Positions 10,760-20,644 of a stretch of 64,000 bases of DNA are shown in pieces. Both the position numbers and the translations under genes were made by a program. The notes beneath the pieces are model-generated. The model did no database searches, was not told the origin of the DNA, and saw only the letters and a program-made list of their open reading frames with translations. The DNA comes from Acanthosepion pharaonis (Eukaryota > Mollusca > Cephalopoda > Sepiida > Sepiidae): positions 846,501-910,500 of the forward strand of contig CAHIKZ030001780.1 in the NCBI GenBank assembly GCA_903632075.3, written 5' to 3'. Within the stretch, counting starts at the first letter, position 1, and the number at the start of each line of letters is the position of its first letter.

Positions 10760-12620
10760 GCAACAACTCCTGAACAGTTAAAGAAATCCTACATAGACTC
10801 GCAGAAGTCGCAAATAAATCCGAAATTCAACACCGTCTGAACATTAAAAAACATTTAATACAAAGGAACTATTCATCTAATTTATTAAAAAAGATAAATT
10901 CATCAACATCTCTAACTGCGAACTAACAGACCACCAAAAGGAATTACTCAACCTTCGGCTTAACTGTCATCTTTACAGACAATACAATAGATTAGATAAA
11001 AAAATGAAATAGAAACCTTATATCAAAACATACAAAAATTTAATGAACAACAACTAATAAAAACAAAACCAGAAATTCTTGACCTACTCAAAGCTGACGC
11101 AATAAAAGATAGACATGAAAAAAGAAAAAACTTTTACAAACTCCTATCAAAACAATTAAAATCGCTGTCAAGGAGCTACGTAAACATATACTCATATAAC
11201 TATGACTCATATAACTATTTTTAAAAAAGCGGGTAAAACCAATATTTTTGTTGTATTAAATAAATCTGATTATAATTCAAAATTACAAAACATACTTGAG
11301 GATCACATCAAATTTAAAAACGTCAACAAAAATCCTATTAATCAAGTGAAATTAAAAATCAATAAACTGATCACAGCCAACAACGCAGAAGAAGACAACT
11401 TAAAACTTTGCAAAATAATTGTTGACTACAACCAGGATACATGTATGGAACTATCAAAACACATCAACCTAACTTCCCTCTTTGTCCTATCATATCCCAA
11501 ATCCCCTCCTCTGATTTATCAATTAACCAAAATCATTAACCAAATCATTACACCATGCATACCTAATAAATATAGTATTAAATCAACTCATGAACTAATC
11601 CAAATCTTAAAATCATAAGAACCTAATGAAGAAACCATGGCCTTACTTGATGTTGAAAGTTTATTTACCAATGTCCCCGTTAAGGAAACGATTGATATAA
11701 TTATAAAAAATATTTACAAAAATTCATATCTCCCACAACTAAAAATGAAACTTAATATATTACGAAAACTACTCTTGGCTTGTACTACTGAGCTTCCTAT
11801 GACCACCAAAATAATATATAAGTACAACGTGATGGCATTTCCATGGGTTCAGTTCTAGGACCAACATTTAGTAACTTCTTCATTCTAACCTTGAAAATAA
11901 GATATTTAATACCACTAAAAACCCTCCATCTACTTAAGATATGCAGATGATATTCTCATCTTAGTTAAAGACATAGATGAACTACAAACAACTCAAAAAA
12001 CTCCGTACATATGAACTTAATAATAACAACAGAATTCCTTTACTTGATATATTGATAGACATCAATAATAATATATTTACTATATCCCTATATAAAAATC
12101 CAACGAGTGTACTTTCACATAGAAAAGTGAATGTCCTGATTATTACAAAACAAGGATTATACAAAAGTGCAAAAGTCAACTCTTCCACGAAAAAAAAAAT
12201 TCTACACTGAATTAAAAAAAACATTAAAGAAGCTCTCATTAATAATAACATTCCTAATTATATTGTTGATGAACAAATTATACGAGCCATTAGAAATATT
12301 AACATAAATCAAAAAGAACATAATACTTCCTCAAATGACCCTAAAGATATAAACATACTATCCTCAAAAAATCTCATCCCAATAAAGAATATAATTAATT
12401 ATATATGATACTAAATTTAATACAACCAACTTGATCATAAGCAACGATTCTTATCCGTCAACTAATATTTTGCAAAAGACCAAGATTGTATACCATTTAA
12501 ATGTACTTTGGAAGATTGTATCTTTGAAAAAAAACGAAAATATATATGTTGGATTCACGACAACAACATTATCGAAAAGTCTTACATTACACATTGCAGA
12601 TTCAATTCGTCTTAACTGAG
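10760..12620 (+). pseudogene. Penelope-like element: reverse transcriptase plus GIY-YIG remnant
   Basis: The N-terminal part (10760-11460) is lysine/asparagine-rich and broken. The reverse transcriptase core follows: 'SLFVLSYPKSPPLIYQLTKI', 'ALLDVESLFTNVPVKETIDI' (11638), a damaged 'VMAFPWVQF' where the family has a GVSMGS-type motif, then 'YLRYADDILILV' with YADD at 11940-11951, and 'RIPLLDILIDINNNIFTISL' (12020). Downstream, 'ENIYVGFTTTTLSKSLTLH' (about 12533-12590) is the start of a GIY-YIG endonuclease domain. Order and motifs are characteristic of Penelope-like retroelements, which combine telomerase-related RT with GIY-YIG nuclease. At least four frameshifts or stops break it, and the nuclease domain ends early at 12619. 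Catalytic Asp residues of YADD are intact. Confidence 0.88.
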
Positions 12621-12627
12621 GAGGAAG

Positions 12628-12720
12628 TGACGTAGGGCGTTTCTGATTGGTCGCTTGTTATTTCAAGATCAGCAATGGCAGTTCTTTATAAGTCCGTTGT
12701 TGTGTTCTTGGTGCAGCAGG
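12628..12720 (+). promoter_or_regulatory. Promoter-like cluster (CRE-like, inverted CCAAT, TATA)
   Basis: Within 70 bases there are 'gtgacgta' (CRE-like, about 12627), 'gattggtc' (inverted CCAAT, about 12643) and 'ctttataag' (TATA-like, about 12684), followed by 'gtgttcttggtgcagcagg'. Spacing is plausible for an RNA polymerase II promoter. Lying just downstream of the PLE, it may instead be the pseudo-LTR promoter of a following PLE copy. No experimental-type evidence; inference only. Confidence 0.3.
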
Positions 12721-12908
12721 ATTGTCTGTCGGAATAGGTATTGTTTCGGTAAGGTCTCTTGGGTGAACAGGTATGATGTTGAAAGACGCGAACCTTGTTC
12801 TGACCTCAAGTCAAAACAAAACAGATGAGGCGATCCTGCGCACCCGTTGGAGTGTATTCATAACAATTTTCATTCTGCCTTAGGCAGTGACATCTCGAAA
12901 TAGACCAC

Positions 12909-13268
12909 ATGGTGACCGAGGGAAAGTCTCGGCGACAGCTGGAGAGACTGCAATGGCGGAAATTGACAGACCAAAAGCATTTGAGAGTCCCTGATGCAAC
13001 CAGGTTCGCCAGATATTGCCTGTCTCAATACACATCGAGCCGCAAGAGAGGCGCTTCTGGCCAAGTGTTTGGGTTTCTCTGTCGTGCAGTTATCCATCAA
13101 AATCCAATTCACGCGAATGGCTTCATCAAACTCTTTACCCTCGCTTTCTACCACCCTTCAGCAAGTCCAGCGGCGATGGCCATGCGGGCGATGGTGACAG
13201 GCTTGGTTAGCTGGTCAAAACTGCCTTTTTACTTGGGTGGATTGTTAATTGTTCCAAATTTTTTGTAA
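12909..13268 (+). other. Unassigned 119-codon open frame
   Basis: An ATG-started frame of 119 codons beginning 'MVTEGKSRRQLERLQWRKLT', in a patch of more balanced base composition than its surroundings. The minus strand is also open for 94 codons across 12870-13154, so the frame may simply reflect low stop density. I recognise no domain, signal peptide or transmembrane pattern. It lies about 200 bp downstream of the promoter-like cluster. It could be an old exon, a PLE terminal region or chance. Confidence 0.2.
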
Positions 13269-13269
13269 G

Positions 13270-14210
13270 GAACTTTCGAACGTTTTGTCGGCTGCCAAAT
13301 GTATAGACGCAACCCTAATGCCTTTATTTTTATGTACAATGTGCGTGTGTAGTGTATGTTACAATACACAAGGTACAATACGTATGCGTATTATGATATG
13401 GTTCAGATGTGCCACTGCTACCCACTGACCACTTTTTTTACAACCCCCGAATCTTTCCAACGACTCCGAGGAGGTACCACCCACTTTTGCGAATGAATCA
13501 CAGGTGTAAACTGTGAAGCATATTCATGTCTACTTTATTTCTTTTTCACTAATGAAACTAATTCATGTTCGTAGAAGATTTAGATAAACCCATGGAAATT
13601 GAAAGGGTAAAGTGAAAAATGGAAAAATTCATCATCATAGTGAAGAGTTAATTTTTTCTTGTGTAGATTTTAATTTTTCTAACAAACATTATAACTGTCC
13701 ATAGTGCTCGAGAAAATACGGGAATGGTTGTCACATTCAAAGTATTTATTTTTCACAGATCCTTAGCAAGGTCTTAGTGTTTTATTACTCCTCCTGTTTC
13801 CAGTATATCGTCTGGAGATTTTTATTCTTGTCAGCAACAATTTGGATACGTTTTCTTGTCTAGATTGAATAATTTCAACATCTTCAACATACATATTTAC
13901 CCGCGCCTCTATTCGAACTGGAGTGTTCACCACATGGTAATCAATTTACCAGTTCTATTAGAATGTCCCGTGAGTTGAGAATATTCTGAACAATGAACAT
14001 GGCATGACGAAACTTTCCGCTCAGTGTATGCCACACATCTTCTGGCACCTGATCAAAAGCACACCAGGCTGATCCCATCATGGGAAAACCTGAGATCGTT
14101 TGAGGTAGATCCAGCTGGTTTCCTTGAGTGTTTTCTAACCCAAGATGTGTGATCCCTAAACCAGAAACAAAGAGACAATCCACACAGTAGAGAAACCCAC
14201 TCCTCACCTT
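13270..14210. other. No recognisable feature
   Basis: A 98-codon minus-strand frame (13941-14237) reads 'HLGLENTQGNQLDLPQTISG' but matches nothing I recognise. The rest is blank. Confidence 0.4.
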
Positions 14211-14211
14211 C

Positions 14212-14610
14212 TCCAAGTAAGACCAAGGTGGTTGCATCTGCAGCGAAGATGATGGTCTCAGTTTTTTAGGATGAAAAATATATTATGTATATCGACTATC
14301 TTCAATAGGGCTACACCATCAATGGCGATTACTCTGGCAACATGCTGAAGCAGTTACAAAAGGCTATCAAGACCAAGCACAAAAGTAAACTGGTGAAAGG
14401 AATTTTGTTTCGTCAGGACAATGCTCCAGTACACAAGCCCTTTGTTTCAATGGTTGCTGTGTGTGATTGTGGCGTTGAACTGATTCATCACACTCCCTAT
14501 TCTCCGGATTTGACAATCATCTGTTCCCCAACGTTGTTGGAAACCAGCATTACAATATTGATAACGTCATATCTGCTGTTGATGACATTTTTATTTGTTT
14601 TGTTTGTTTA
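14212..14610 (+). pseudogene. mariner transposase C-terminal relic
   Basis: One frame reads 'SKTKVVASAAKMMVSVF', stop, 'DEKYIMYIDYLQ', stop, 'GYTINGDYSGNMLKQLQ', then 'KLVKGILFRQDNAPVHKPFV', 'DCGVELIHHTPYSPDLTII'. This is the catalytic half of a mariner-type transposase, with the second catalytic Asp in 'RQDNAPVH' (about 14420). The third Asp, normally in a 'SDYHLF'-like motif just after 'PYSPDL', is missing because of a small deletion and frameshift near 14515-14525. The N-terminal DNA-binding domain and both terminal repeats are absent. Mariner transposases move DNA by cut and paste at TA. Confidence 0.85.
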
Positions 14611-14611
14611 A

Positions 14612-15310
14612 CGGCATATCAACTCCTTATAGGCAATTTAATGCCGAAATTAGTAATTTCATTTACAAAAATATGTTTTTTTACAAAAGTGTATTACTGG
14701 TAATACGTTTTTTTCATTACAAAAATGTATTTCTGGTAATATTTTTCTTTTCTTTACAAAAATGTATTGCTGGTAATTTTTTTCTTTACAAAAATATATT
14801 AATGGTAATATTTCCCCCCTAAAAATGTATTTTGGTAACATTTCTTTTTAAAAATATATTGCAAACAATATTTTTTTTACAAAAATGTATTGCAGGTAGT
14901 ATTTTTTTATTTATAAAAATGTATTGCTGTTAAAAATGTTGTTTTTTACAAAAATATATTACTGGTAATAATTTTTTTTACTTGCAAAAATGTATTCCTG
15001 GTAATTTTTTTAATTCTTTTTTACAAAATGGCATTGCTGGTTTTTTAATATGAAAATTAATTGCTGACAAATTCACTGTAAAAAACGTATTTCTAAACTT
15101 TCATAGCATTTTGACCCAAGTTTCGGGATCCATTATTTGCCCATAGCTCGAACCGTAACAGCTGCTACCTCTCCGGTTCTGGGCGAACCTGGGAACAACA
15201 GTGATTAAGAGGTGGTTCCATGCTCCTCAAAACTTCTCGATCAGAGACCTTGCTGCTGGATGTGGTTTATCGTCATACCCAGGACGAATGACTTTTTACC
15301 AATTGGATGA
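14612..15310 (+). mobile_element. Interspersed repeat with internal minisatellite
   Basis: Both flanks match the unit at 50436-50790: the left flank 'tttgtttgtttaacggcata' with 'cgaaatta.taat.tcattt', and the right flank with 'gctacctctccg', 'gcgaacctgggaacaacag', 'gctcctcaaaacttctcgat' and 'ccttgctgctggatgtggtt'. Between the flanks lies the minisatellite listed separately. The repeat has no coding capacity and ends near 'cccaggacga'. It is likely a non-autonomous element or a LINE-associated terminal region. Confidence 0.7.
14663..15065 (+). repeat. Minisatellite, about 12 units of 30-38 bp
   Basis: Units follow 'acaaaaatgtattgctggta' plus a T-rich linker of variable length. At the homologous repeat at 50.5 kb only two or three units are present, so copy number has changed since the two elements split. 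Confidence 0.85.
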
Positions 15311-15755
15311 ACAGTCTTCTTTGAACAGTCAGACGTCAGTTTACCTGGAAGAAAACAATGCAGTTATTAATACAAACTGTTGAAACTAATGCGTACAAGA
15401 TATTTCACGGCTCTAGCATCACCCCTTCATAGTCAGCGTATGAAATTTTCAGTCTGCCCTCGAAACTTCAGAAAATGAAGCTGTTTTCTGTTCTGCATAA
15501 CGATGCCATCCAAACATAATTCTGTAAATAAGTTTTCTTAATACATTTGATGGTTATTTCTTTTGAATCTGTTGTGGGAATTATCCTTTGAAAGTGACAG
15601 GGAGAGTGAGGATAACTCAAAAGATGGCTTTAAAAATGGACATCTTAGAAGTATACAGAAATATATAGAAAGGAAGAACAAGGTTAATAAAAATATATTC
15701 ACCGTAAAGTTGTTGTTGTTAGTTACGTTCTTTAATTAAATTCATTTCGTTTTTT
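15310..15755. other. No recognisable feature
   Basis: No motif recognised. Confidence 0.4.
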
Positions 15756-15759
15756 TGCT

Positions 15760-15784
15760 TTGAGAAAGTCCACATTGGACGAAA
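15760..15784 (+). ncRNA. Degenerate hammerhead-like core
   Basis: TTGAGAA, A, GTCC, loop ACATT, GGAC, GAAA. The stem and GAAA are perfect; the CUGANGA box has two mismatches. It is read as a decayed relative of the cores at 5.3 and 40.9 kb. Confidence 0.3.
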
Positions 15785-15884
15785 CGCGTCAGAAATAACT
15801 ACAGTTTTCCTATTGTATGCATACTTTTAAGATGCACATTTTTAAAACCTTAATAAATCTAGAGTCTGGTTAGTACCTAGATGA

Positions 15885-16175
15885 ATAGACCACTTTGAAA
15901 CACCTGGCGTGGATGTGCGGGTGGTGTAATCGATAACAGATCGGATTGGAAAATCTGAGAGACGTGTTCCAATTTCAGTCATGTTCGTTACGCGCAAACA
16001 CCCTTGTGAAAGGTATGAATCCACCTCTTCTTCCCCTAGCTATGGGTTAATTGATAGGACTTGTATCAGTAAAATCATTATTATCTCAAAATTGCTTACA
16101 ATCTAAAAATATTTTCTGACTTTAAATAACCTGCAAAAGGTTGATAAGTCGTAAAATTCAACCCAATTGAAAACC
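15885..16175 (+). mobile_element. tRNA-derived SINE-like element (family T)
   Basis: The head contains an A-box-like 'ggtgtaatcgataac' (about 15914) and, about 45 bases on, a B-box-like 'tgttccaatttc' (about 15965). The body contains 'tatgaatccacctcttcttc' and 'ggacttgtatcagt', and the 3' part 'gcttacaatctaaaaatatt' with 'aaataacctgcaaa'. Matching minus-strand copies of the body and tail occur at 37830-38055 and of the tail at 25880-26005. No product; SINEs are transcribed by RNA polymerase III from the A and B boxes. Confidence 0.6.
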
Positions 16176-16179
16176 TAAT

Positions 16180-17340
16180 AAATGTTTTTTTTATTTATCT
16201 ATTTTTGTCTTCGCATTTTATCTTTTGACAAACAAAAACAGCAATATGTTTAATTCATTTAATAAGTTAGTATTTTATATAAAATTTATTTTCTTGATTA
16301 TTTTGAAATAGAAAAAAATGTGCAAAACTTGAAAAAAAGATTTGATCGAATGTAATTCATTAATTATATCACAGAAATTCTTTTGATGAAGATCAGGTAA
16401 ATGAAAGATTAACAGTTTCTTATATAACAATTTTGTGAACTGCATCATTAGAAATCCAAATCCAGGGCCTTCAAAATTAATTTTTGATTGTTGATCCCTC
16501 TTCCAACATATTTCTTGTTCATCCACTTTTAAGACAATCTCTTCATGAGCTGATCAAATGTAACAATTCATATTTATTTTTCTACCTGCTTTTCTCGGCT
16601 ATCGTATTAGTAGATAGACTCATGCTGAACAGCTGACATGTTGTCAAAAAAGAAAAATAGGCATATTTTTTATTTAGGAAATAAAAAGCCTGTATCAACG
16701 GAATGCAATGTTAGAAAAGAGTCAGTTTTTTTTTTCTTTTTGGCAGTCGTCCAAAAACAACTTGTAGAAAGCAAAAGGGGCGAGATGGAATCGAAATGTA
16801 CCTAACAACAATACACCTGCAAGATTAGAGATTTTCTGATTTGAAATAAGAAAGAAAGAAAGAAAGAAAAAAAGAAACAAACAAAGAGAGGAAAGAAAGA
16901 AGGAAACAAGGAAACAACAACAAAAAGAAGGGAAAGAAAGAAAGAAATTGAACTTAAAAAGAAAAACTGAAAGAAGAATGTGTGAGTTCGTATTATTCGG
17001 AGTGTAAAATAAATTAAAAATGTGATAAAATATTCTATCAAAGAGAATAAATGAAAGTGAATTGCTTGTGAATGCCTTTGTTATGACAATGAAATATGAT
17101 ACAGCCAAGGCAAGAAATTCAAGATATCTTAAAAGACAATTTACGAAAAATGTGTGAATGAGTTCAAGAAAAATAAAACCGTTGAGAAGGAAAGTTCTGT
17201 ACCGAACGAAAATATCATCAAAAGAAAATGATAAAAAGAAAAACATGAAAGAAATAAATTCAGATTTGAACAATGAATGAAAAATTAAACAAAATGAACG
17301 AAAAACGGTTTGCAAAATGAATAAGAAAAATATGATCACA
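16180..17340. other. AT-rich spacer with purine-rich tract
   Basis: Contains a GAAA-rich tract at about 16848-16960. A 205-codon minus-strand frame (16722-17339) crosses it and is Phe/Leu/Ser-rich; I treat it as a composition artefact. Confidence 0.55.
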
Positions 17341-17344
17341 TTCC

Positions 17345-17450
17345 TCTGCAGTCTTTTGAACAGGAATAGAGATTTATCCTTTGTTTCCTGTTTAGGTTAG
17401 GATTCCCGGTTCCTTCTAATGCCTTTTTTATTCTCTTTCACTCACAGTAG
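17345..17450 (+). repeat. Dispersed repeat, copy 1 of a pair
   Basis: Homologous to 49436-49530: both contain 'ttttgaaca', 'ttgtttcctgtttagg' and 'ggttcc..ttccttctaa'. Short, non-coding, unassigned. Confidence 0.55.
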
Positions 17451-17512
17451 CCCCTCGCGTCTTAGTGACATTATCACCTTGCTCGAGGAGAATTGATTAA
17501 AAAGTCCTCCAA
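17430..17512 (+). mobile_element. LINE-A tail fragment
   Basis: 'ctcacagtagcccctcgcgt', 'cttagtgacattatcacctt' and 'gaattgattaaaaa' match the conserved LINE-A 3' tail. Confidence 0.65.
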
Positions 17513-17519
17513 AATCAAG

Positions 17520-17857
17520 ATATTAAGGTCTCATCATCACAGAGCAAACACTGAGTTTTCTCTTGTCATGAAGAACAACTGTACTTCACGATGAGACTCG
17601 TTGCTTGGAATCTCTATTGGGAATTCAAGCTCGCATCGACCTCAAGTGGAACACTTATATATGATTCATTGCTAAAGAAGCCGGGAAAATGTTCGACGCC
17701 CTGTACCTCTCTAGAAACTACTTCTCATTCCCTAGTCTATCTCTAAGAGAGGTAGCTCAGTCCAAAAATGAAGTATTGTTGAGAATCCTCAACTTCCAGC
17801 CACGACTGAGTTCTGAAGGACTTGTGCAGCGTTGTGCAGATAAGCAAGTTGGTACAT
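17520..17857 (+). mobile_element. LINE-B fragment, left part
   Basis: Translated pieces 'DLKWNTYI', stop, 'FIAKEAGKMFDALYLSRNY' match the LINE-B reverse transcriptase C-terminal region. Similarity continues, more weakly, to about 17857 ('atgaagtattgttga'). The copy is interrupted by a LINE-A segment and resumes at 18072. Confidence 0.65.
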
Positions 17858-18071
17858 ATTTGATAAGTCTAGCATTCGCCCTTGCTTTGAGTGTTGCTTC
17901 CCAGTCAAATTTAAATGCAATGTCAATCGTTATCTTATGTCATCTTAATTCTTATGTCTTATTGTCCTCTCTTCTTAATTGTAGTTTTTTTCTCATATTC
18001 TCCAATACTCAGTAAGCTCTTGCGCGTTAGCGACTTTATTGCCTTGCTTGGGGTGAAATGATTAAAAAAAA
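17858..18071 (+). mobile_element. LINE-A insertion, internally deleted
   Basis: The segment begins with 'ataagtctagcattcg' and 'tgctttgagtgttgc', which correspond to the 'YKSTIR..FEYC' part of LINE-A, then jumps to 'ttcccagtcaaatttaaatg' near the protein's end and finishes with the tail 'ggggtgaaatgattaaaaaa'. LINE-B sequence lies on both sides, so LINE-A probably inserted into LINE-B. Confidence 0.65.
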
Positions 18072-18440
18072 AGTTTGTGGGTGATGAATTCCTTTCCACG
18101 CACAAAACTTTACTAGCCTCTTGCTAACTGTCAATATTTTCATGATAGATATTTGGACGAACTCCATTCCCTTGTTCTACCAGAGTCCATAACGAGGACC
18201 CACGAAGATATGTACAATGGCTTGACTCATCCTCCTTTCTTTAATATTTCATTGGTAAGGAGGAAGTTTCACACGGGCAGCATTCTCACACCCCAGAACT
18301 GTTGTAATGTGAAATTGCCTCTCGCGACCACTCCAATGTTAATCTATTCGAGAGTTAACCGTTTATCTATCCAACATATCCTCATAACATGCAATACTTG
18401 CTCGCTCCTATACACCCATACAATACACCTGGTTAGTAAA
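18072..18440 (+). mobile_element. LINE-B fragment, right part
   Basis: Resumes with 'tttgtgggtgatgaattcc' (VGDEF) and continues 'YLDELHSLVLPESI', 'NISLVRRKFHTGSIL' and 'YSRVNRLSI', which are the last segments of the LINE-B reverse transcriptase protein. Frame is broken and the copy is non-functional. Confidence 0.7.
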
Positions 18441-18444
18441 TTTT

Positions 18445-18671
18445 GAGTGGCACTTATGGCTTGTATTGAGTAAACATTAATACAGTAAATATGGTTAGTG
18501 CAGTAACAGATGGCGTAAAATGTACTAAAAGCCGAATTATAATTTAGCTAAAATAATATGAATTCATATTACGCAGCGATAACATCAAAGATTAATTAAT
18601 AAACTAAATTAAAATAATATATATATAGCCTGAAACCCCCAAATAGTTTCGGATTAAGTTAAAAATGAAAC

Positions 18672-18675
<4 letters not shown>
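18445..18675. other. No recognisable feature
   Basis: AT-rich; a small inverted repeat 'aatagtttc...gaaactatt' lies at about 18640-18676 next to the TA tract. Confidence 0.4.

Positions 18676-18716
<41 letters not shown>
18676..18716. repeat. (TA)n microsatellite
   Basis: TA run. Confidence 0.95.
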
Positions 18717-18720
<4 letters not shown>

Positions 18721-18758
18721 ATGAAAATATAGTTTATGTACACAATATCAGTGATAGA

Positions 18759-18759
<1 letters not shown>

Positions 18760-18842
<83 letters not shown>
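18760..18842. repeat. (TA)n-(GT)n compound microsatellite
   Basis: TA run passing into a GT run. Confidence 0.97.
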
Positions 18843-18844
<2 letters not shown>

Positions 18845-19825
18845 AAATTCAGATATAACTAAAAATATATATTTGTGAAAAGACAATATGAGAACCGGAC
18901 ACATCCTCTGATGGACTTTATCAAGGCAAATGTAAGGATTTAATTTTGTCACGAGTATTTATAAACAGGAATAAAAATGTTATTTTTTTCAAACTTTTAA
19001 ATGTAATAACGCTTATAAATCTGCTTTAAGCAAACTGAAAGTCAAGCTAAACTATGGAGGGTGCTAAGTGATGTATTTTAATGTCTAATAAACAAAAGTA
19101 AGTATTGTTATTGTTGTTTTTCTTTTATAATGTAATTATTATTTATTTTATAACAGTTTGAGAAAAGCATTTTCGTATTGATATATTTTAAAGAATAGAT
19201 TTTGAATTCAACCGTTTTCTTTTAATTAAAAAAAAATGATGTTGATGTATGCTGGCTTGGGAAAGAATTATTTCTTTTAGGAAAGGAGATATTTGAAAAC
19301 ATCCGAGGTGCAGAATTATATTTTCTTTATATTTATATTTATATTCGTTATATTTATTATTTATATGTTTGTATTTGATTTGTAACCTGTAGTCGATATA
19401 AATTTTGTCAAATTTTCTCAATTACACCGCCCCATCTCTCTCCCCACCTCCCCCTTTCCTTTTCTCTCCCTCCCTCTTATTCTGATCTTTAACATTAGAT
19501 CGTCTATGGTGTGTGTATGTCACCACGAAATGTATCTTTAATGTATTAGACATCCGACAACATGCATAAATCCCCCTTCCACTCACCTCTAGTTAGAAAA
19601 AACCCTCTCTGTTAAGTTTTAGTCTCCCACCTTCTCCGTCTATTACCCCTCTCTTTAACACTAACATTCGTCTCACAATCTCATACTTACACTCGCTCTA
19701 AATTCTATTTTTATTTCCGGAGTTTTTCTTTTCTGTGTTCTTTTTGAATTTGTAGGTCTGATGAATTGGATCGTATTTACGATTCCAATGGAATAAATTA
19801 TGACCATGGAATATTAGTGTTTAAG

Positions 19826-19833
<8 letters not shown>
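18843..19833. other. No recognisable feature
   Basis: Mostly AT-rich, with a C/T-rich interval at about 19425-19480 and 19560-19680. No coding or repeat assignment. Confidence 0.45.
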
Positions 19834-19881
<48 letters not shown>

Positions 19882-19945
19882 CACTTTGCCTACGGAAACC
19901 AGGCTGAGAGAGAAGGTGATTCGTAAATGTCCATAGATATGCTTT

Positions 19946-19994
<49 letters not shown>
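19834..19994. repeat. Two (TA)n tracts separated by 70 bp
   Basis: TA runs at about 19834-19880 and 19951-19994 enclose a short unique sequence ('cactttgcctacggaaacca' onward). Confidence 0.95.
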
Positions 19995-19996
<2 letters not shown>

Positions 19997-20147
19997 GATC
20001 ACACAACATCCTAGCAGTAGTGTCCATGGGCTACACACACGGTTTGACGGAAGCAAGGTTCAATCTGTCCCTCTATTTACCCATAGCTATAGGGCTAAAG
20101 AGATGTAGCACTTTGACTGATAGCAATCTATATTCCTATGTCAACAA

Positions 20148-20178
<31 letters not shown>

Positions 20179-20242
20179 ATATATATATATATATATATAT
20201 AGTCCTATGTCAACAATCTCTCTCTCTCTCTCTCAATATATG

Positions 20243-20312
<70 letters not shown>
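20148..20312. repeat. Compound (CT)n-(TA)n-(GT)n microsatellite with local duplication
   Basis: The order is CT, TA, a unique 'gtcctatgtcaacaatctct', then CT, TA and GT again. The unique part also occurs before the first CT run ('ctatgtcaacaatc', about 20137), so this is a tandem duplication of a microsatellite-bearing block. Confidence 0.9.
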
Positions 20313-20313
<1 letters not shown>

Positions 20314-20317
20314 CTAG

Positions 20318-20640
20318 AAGCACGTTAGGGTAATGGATGGCAGCTCAGATTGAGTAATTGTAGAGCAGAGTTCGAATTCCAGTTGGTAAAGCAAATAACG
20401 CATTATAATATATTATTACATTAATAGCTTTGAGTATGATATGAATCCATCTCCTCGCCTCCCACACTCCGTCACAAGCAGGACAGACTCGGTCCTATAA
20501 CCTTGGGTAGTGTACAGTGTAGTAGAAGACAACTCTGCCGAGGGTAATTTTGGGACATTATTATTACTATGCACCAGTTTTCTGTATGTACTCAATTGTG
20601 AAAGTAGAATATCATTTATATTATTCCCAAGAAAATTTAA
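20318..20640 (+). mobile_element. tRNA-derived SINE-like element (family S)
   Basis: An A-box-like 'gggtaatggatggcag' (about 20328) and a B-box-like 'agagttcgaattcc' (about 20366) form a tRNA-like head. The body contains 'ccttgggtagtgtacagtg' and 'gtagaagacaactctgccg'. The body recurs at 4855-5010. The 3' end is not sharply defined. Confidence 0.6.
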
Positions 20641-20644
20641 TTTC

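Noticed and set aside
10009..10773. Several plus-strand Phe/Ser-rich frames
   Set aside because: They are antisense to the RTE-like reverse transcriptase on minus.
14663..15065. Possible CRISPR-like array because of regularly spaced repeats
   Set aside because: Units are contiguous, degenerate and T-rich without unique spacers; the genome is eukaryotic. The same applies to 53575-53965.
16722..17339. 205-codon minus-strand open frame
   Set aside because: Phe/Leu/Ser-rich translation of an A/G-rich plus strand containing GAAA runs; no domain, and low stop density follows from composition.
18905..18930. 'ctgatgg' near 18910 as a hammerhead core
   Set aside because: The box deviates and no GAAA follows.
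20318..20385. Possible functional tRNA gene
   Set aside because: A and B boxes are present but the sequence does not fold into a cloverleaf with matching acceptor ends; it fits a SINE head better. The heads at 15.9, 44.2 and 49.15 kb were rejected as tRNA genes for the same reason.
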